Source: Desulfobacteraceae bacterium (GTDB lineage: Bacteria; Desulfobacterota; Desulfobacteria; Desulfobacterales; Desulfosalsimonadaceae). From it: a stretch of 5,240 nt of DNA. The notes beneath the pieces were generated by a model, which had not been told where the DNA came from, made no database searches, and worked only from the letters and a program-made list of their open reading frames with translations. A program made the position numbers and the translations under genes. The stretch spans positions 1 through 5,240 of the forward strand of contig JAGXHH010000183.1 of the NCBI GenBank assembly GCA_024636355.1, in the 5' to 3' direction. Below are positions 5,213 to 5,240 of the stretch, one piece after another; position 1 is the stretch's first letter, and each line of letters opens with the position of its first letter.

Positions 5213-5240
5213 CTGTCTCTTATACACATCTGACGCTGCC
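5213..5240 (+). other. Sequencing adapter (Tn5 mosaic end, Nextera read-1 side)
   Basis: Bases 5213-5231, CTGTCTCTTATACACATCT, are the 19-base Tn5 mosaic end used in transposase-based library kits, and the following GACGCTGCC (5232-5240) is the start of the standard read-1 adapter in reverse complement. The match is exact over all 28 bases. It is untrimmed adapter at the end of a contig, not part of the organism. Confidence 0.97.

Noticed and set aside
5231..5233. TGA as the natural stop of nifA
   Set aside because: It spans the junction of the mosaic end and the read-1 adapter sequence, so it is not genomic.

Overview
The window is a fragment of a nitrogen-fixation (nif) gene cluster, all on the + strand: nifB (5' end missing), a thioredoxin-fold [2Fe-2S] ferredoxin, a GNAT acetyltransferase, nifV, and nifA (3' end missing). 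The GC-rich coding sequence, the Clostridium-type 2Fe-2S ferredoxin beside nifB, and gaps full of short dispersed palindromes suggest an anaerobic diazotroph, most likely a sulfate-reducer-like member of Desulfobacterota (Deltaproteobacteria). That assignment is inference from gene content and style; no marker gene is present.

Layout. 1-1247: nifB, already open at base 1. 1248-1526: a non-coding gap with a five-unit heptamer tandem repeat and four small palindromes, two of which form a larger inverted repeat. 1527-3441: a tight three-gene unit, ferredoxin-GNAT-nifV, in which both junctions are 4-base ATGA start/stop overlaps, so translation is probably coupled. 3442-3994: a 553-base non-coding gap with a palindrome just after nifV, a hexamer tandem repeat, a segment of nested complementary arms that could be a structured RNA, another palindrome of the 1364-1381 type, an AT-rich stretch, and a textbook sigma-54 (-24/-12) promoter 71 bases before the nifA start. 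3995-5212: nifA from a GTG start, with GAF and most of the AAA+ domain. 5213-5240: not genomic DNA but a transposase (Nextera/Tn5 mosaic-end) sequencing adapter, which creates a false C-terminus and stop codon for nifA.

How the genes work together. NifB makes the NifB-co iron-sulfur-carbide precursor of FeMo-co, NifV makes the homocitrate that completes the cofactor, the ferredoxin is a plausible electron donor for nitrogenase or cofactor assembly, and NifA is the sigma-54-dependent activator of nif promoters. The GNAT protein has no known role in this pathway; its coupled position between ferredoxin and nifV is the main coding novelty. The most interesting non-coding signal is the putative structured RNA near 3537-3660, which faintly recalls HEARO/omega-RNA elements but has no IscB gene beside it here.
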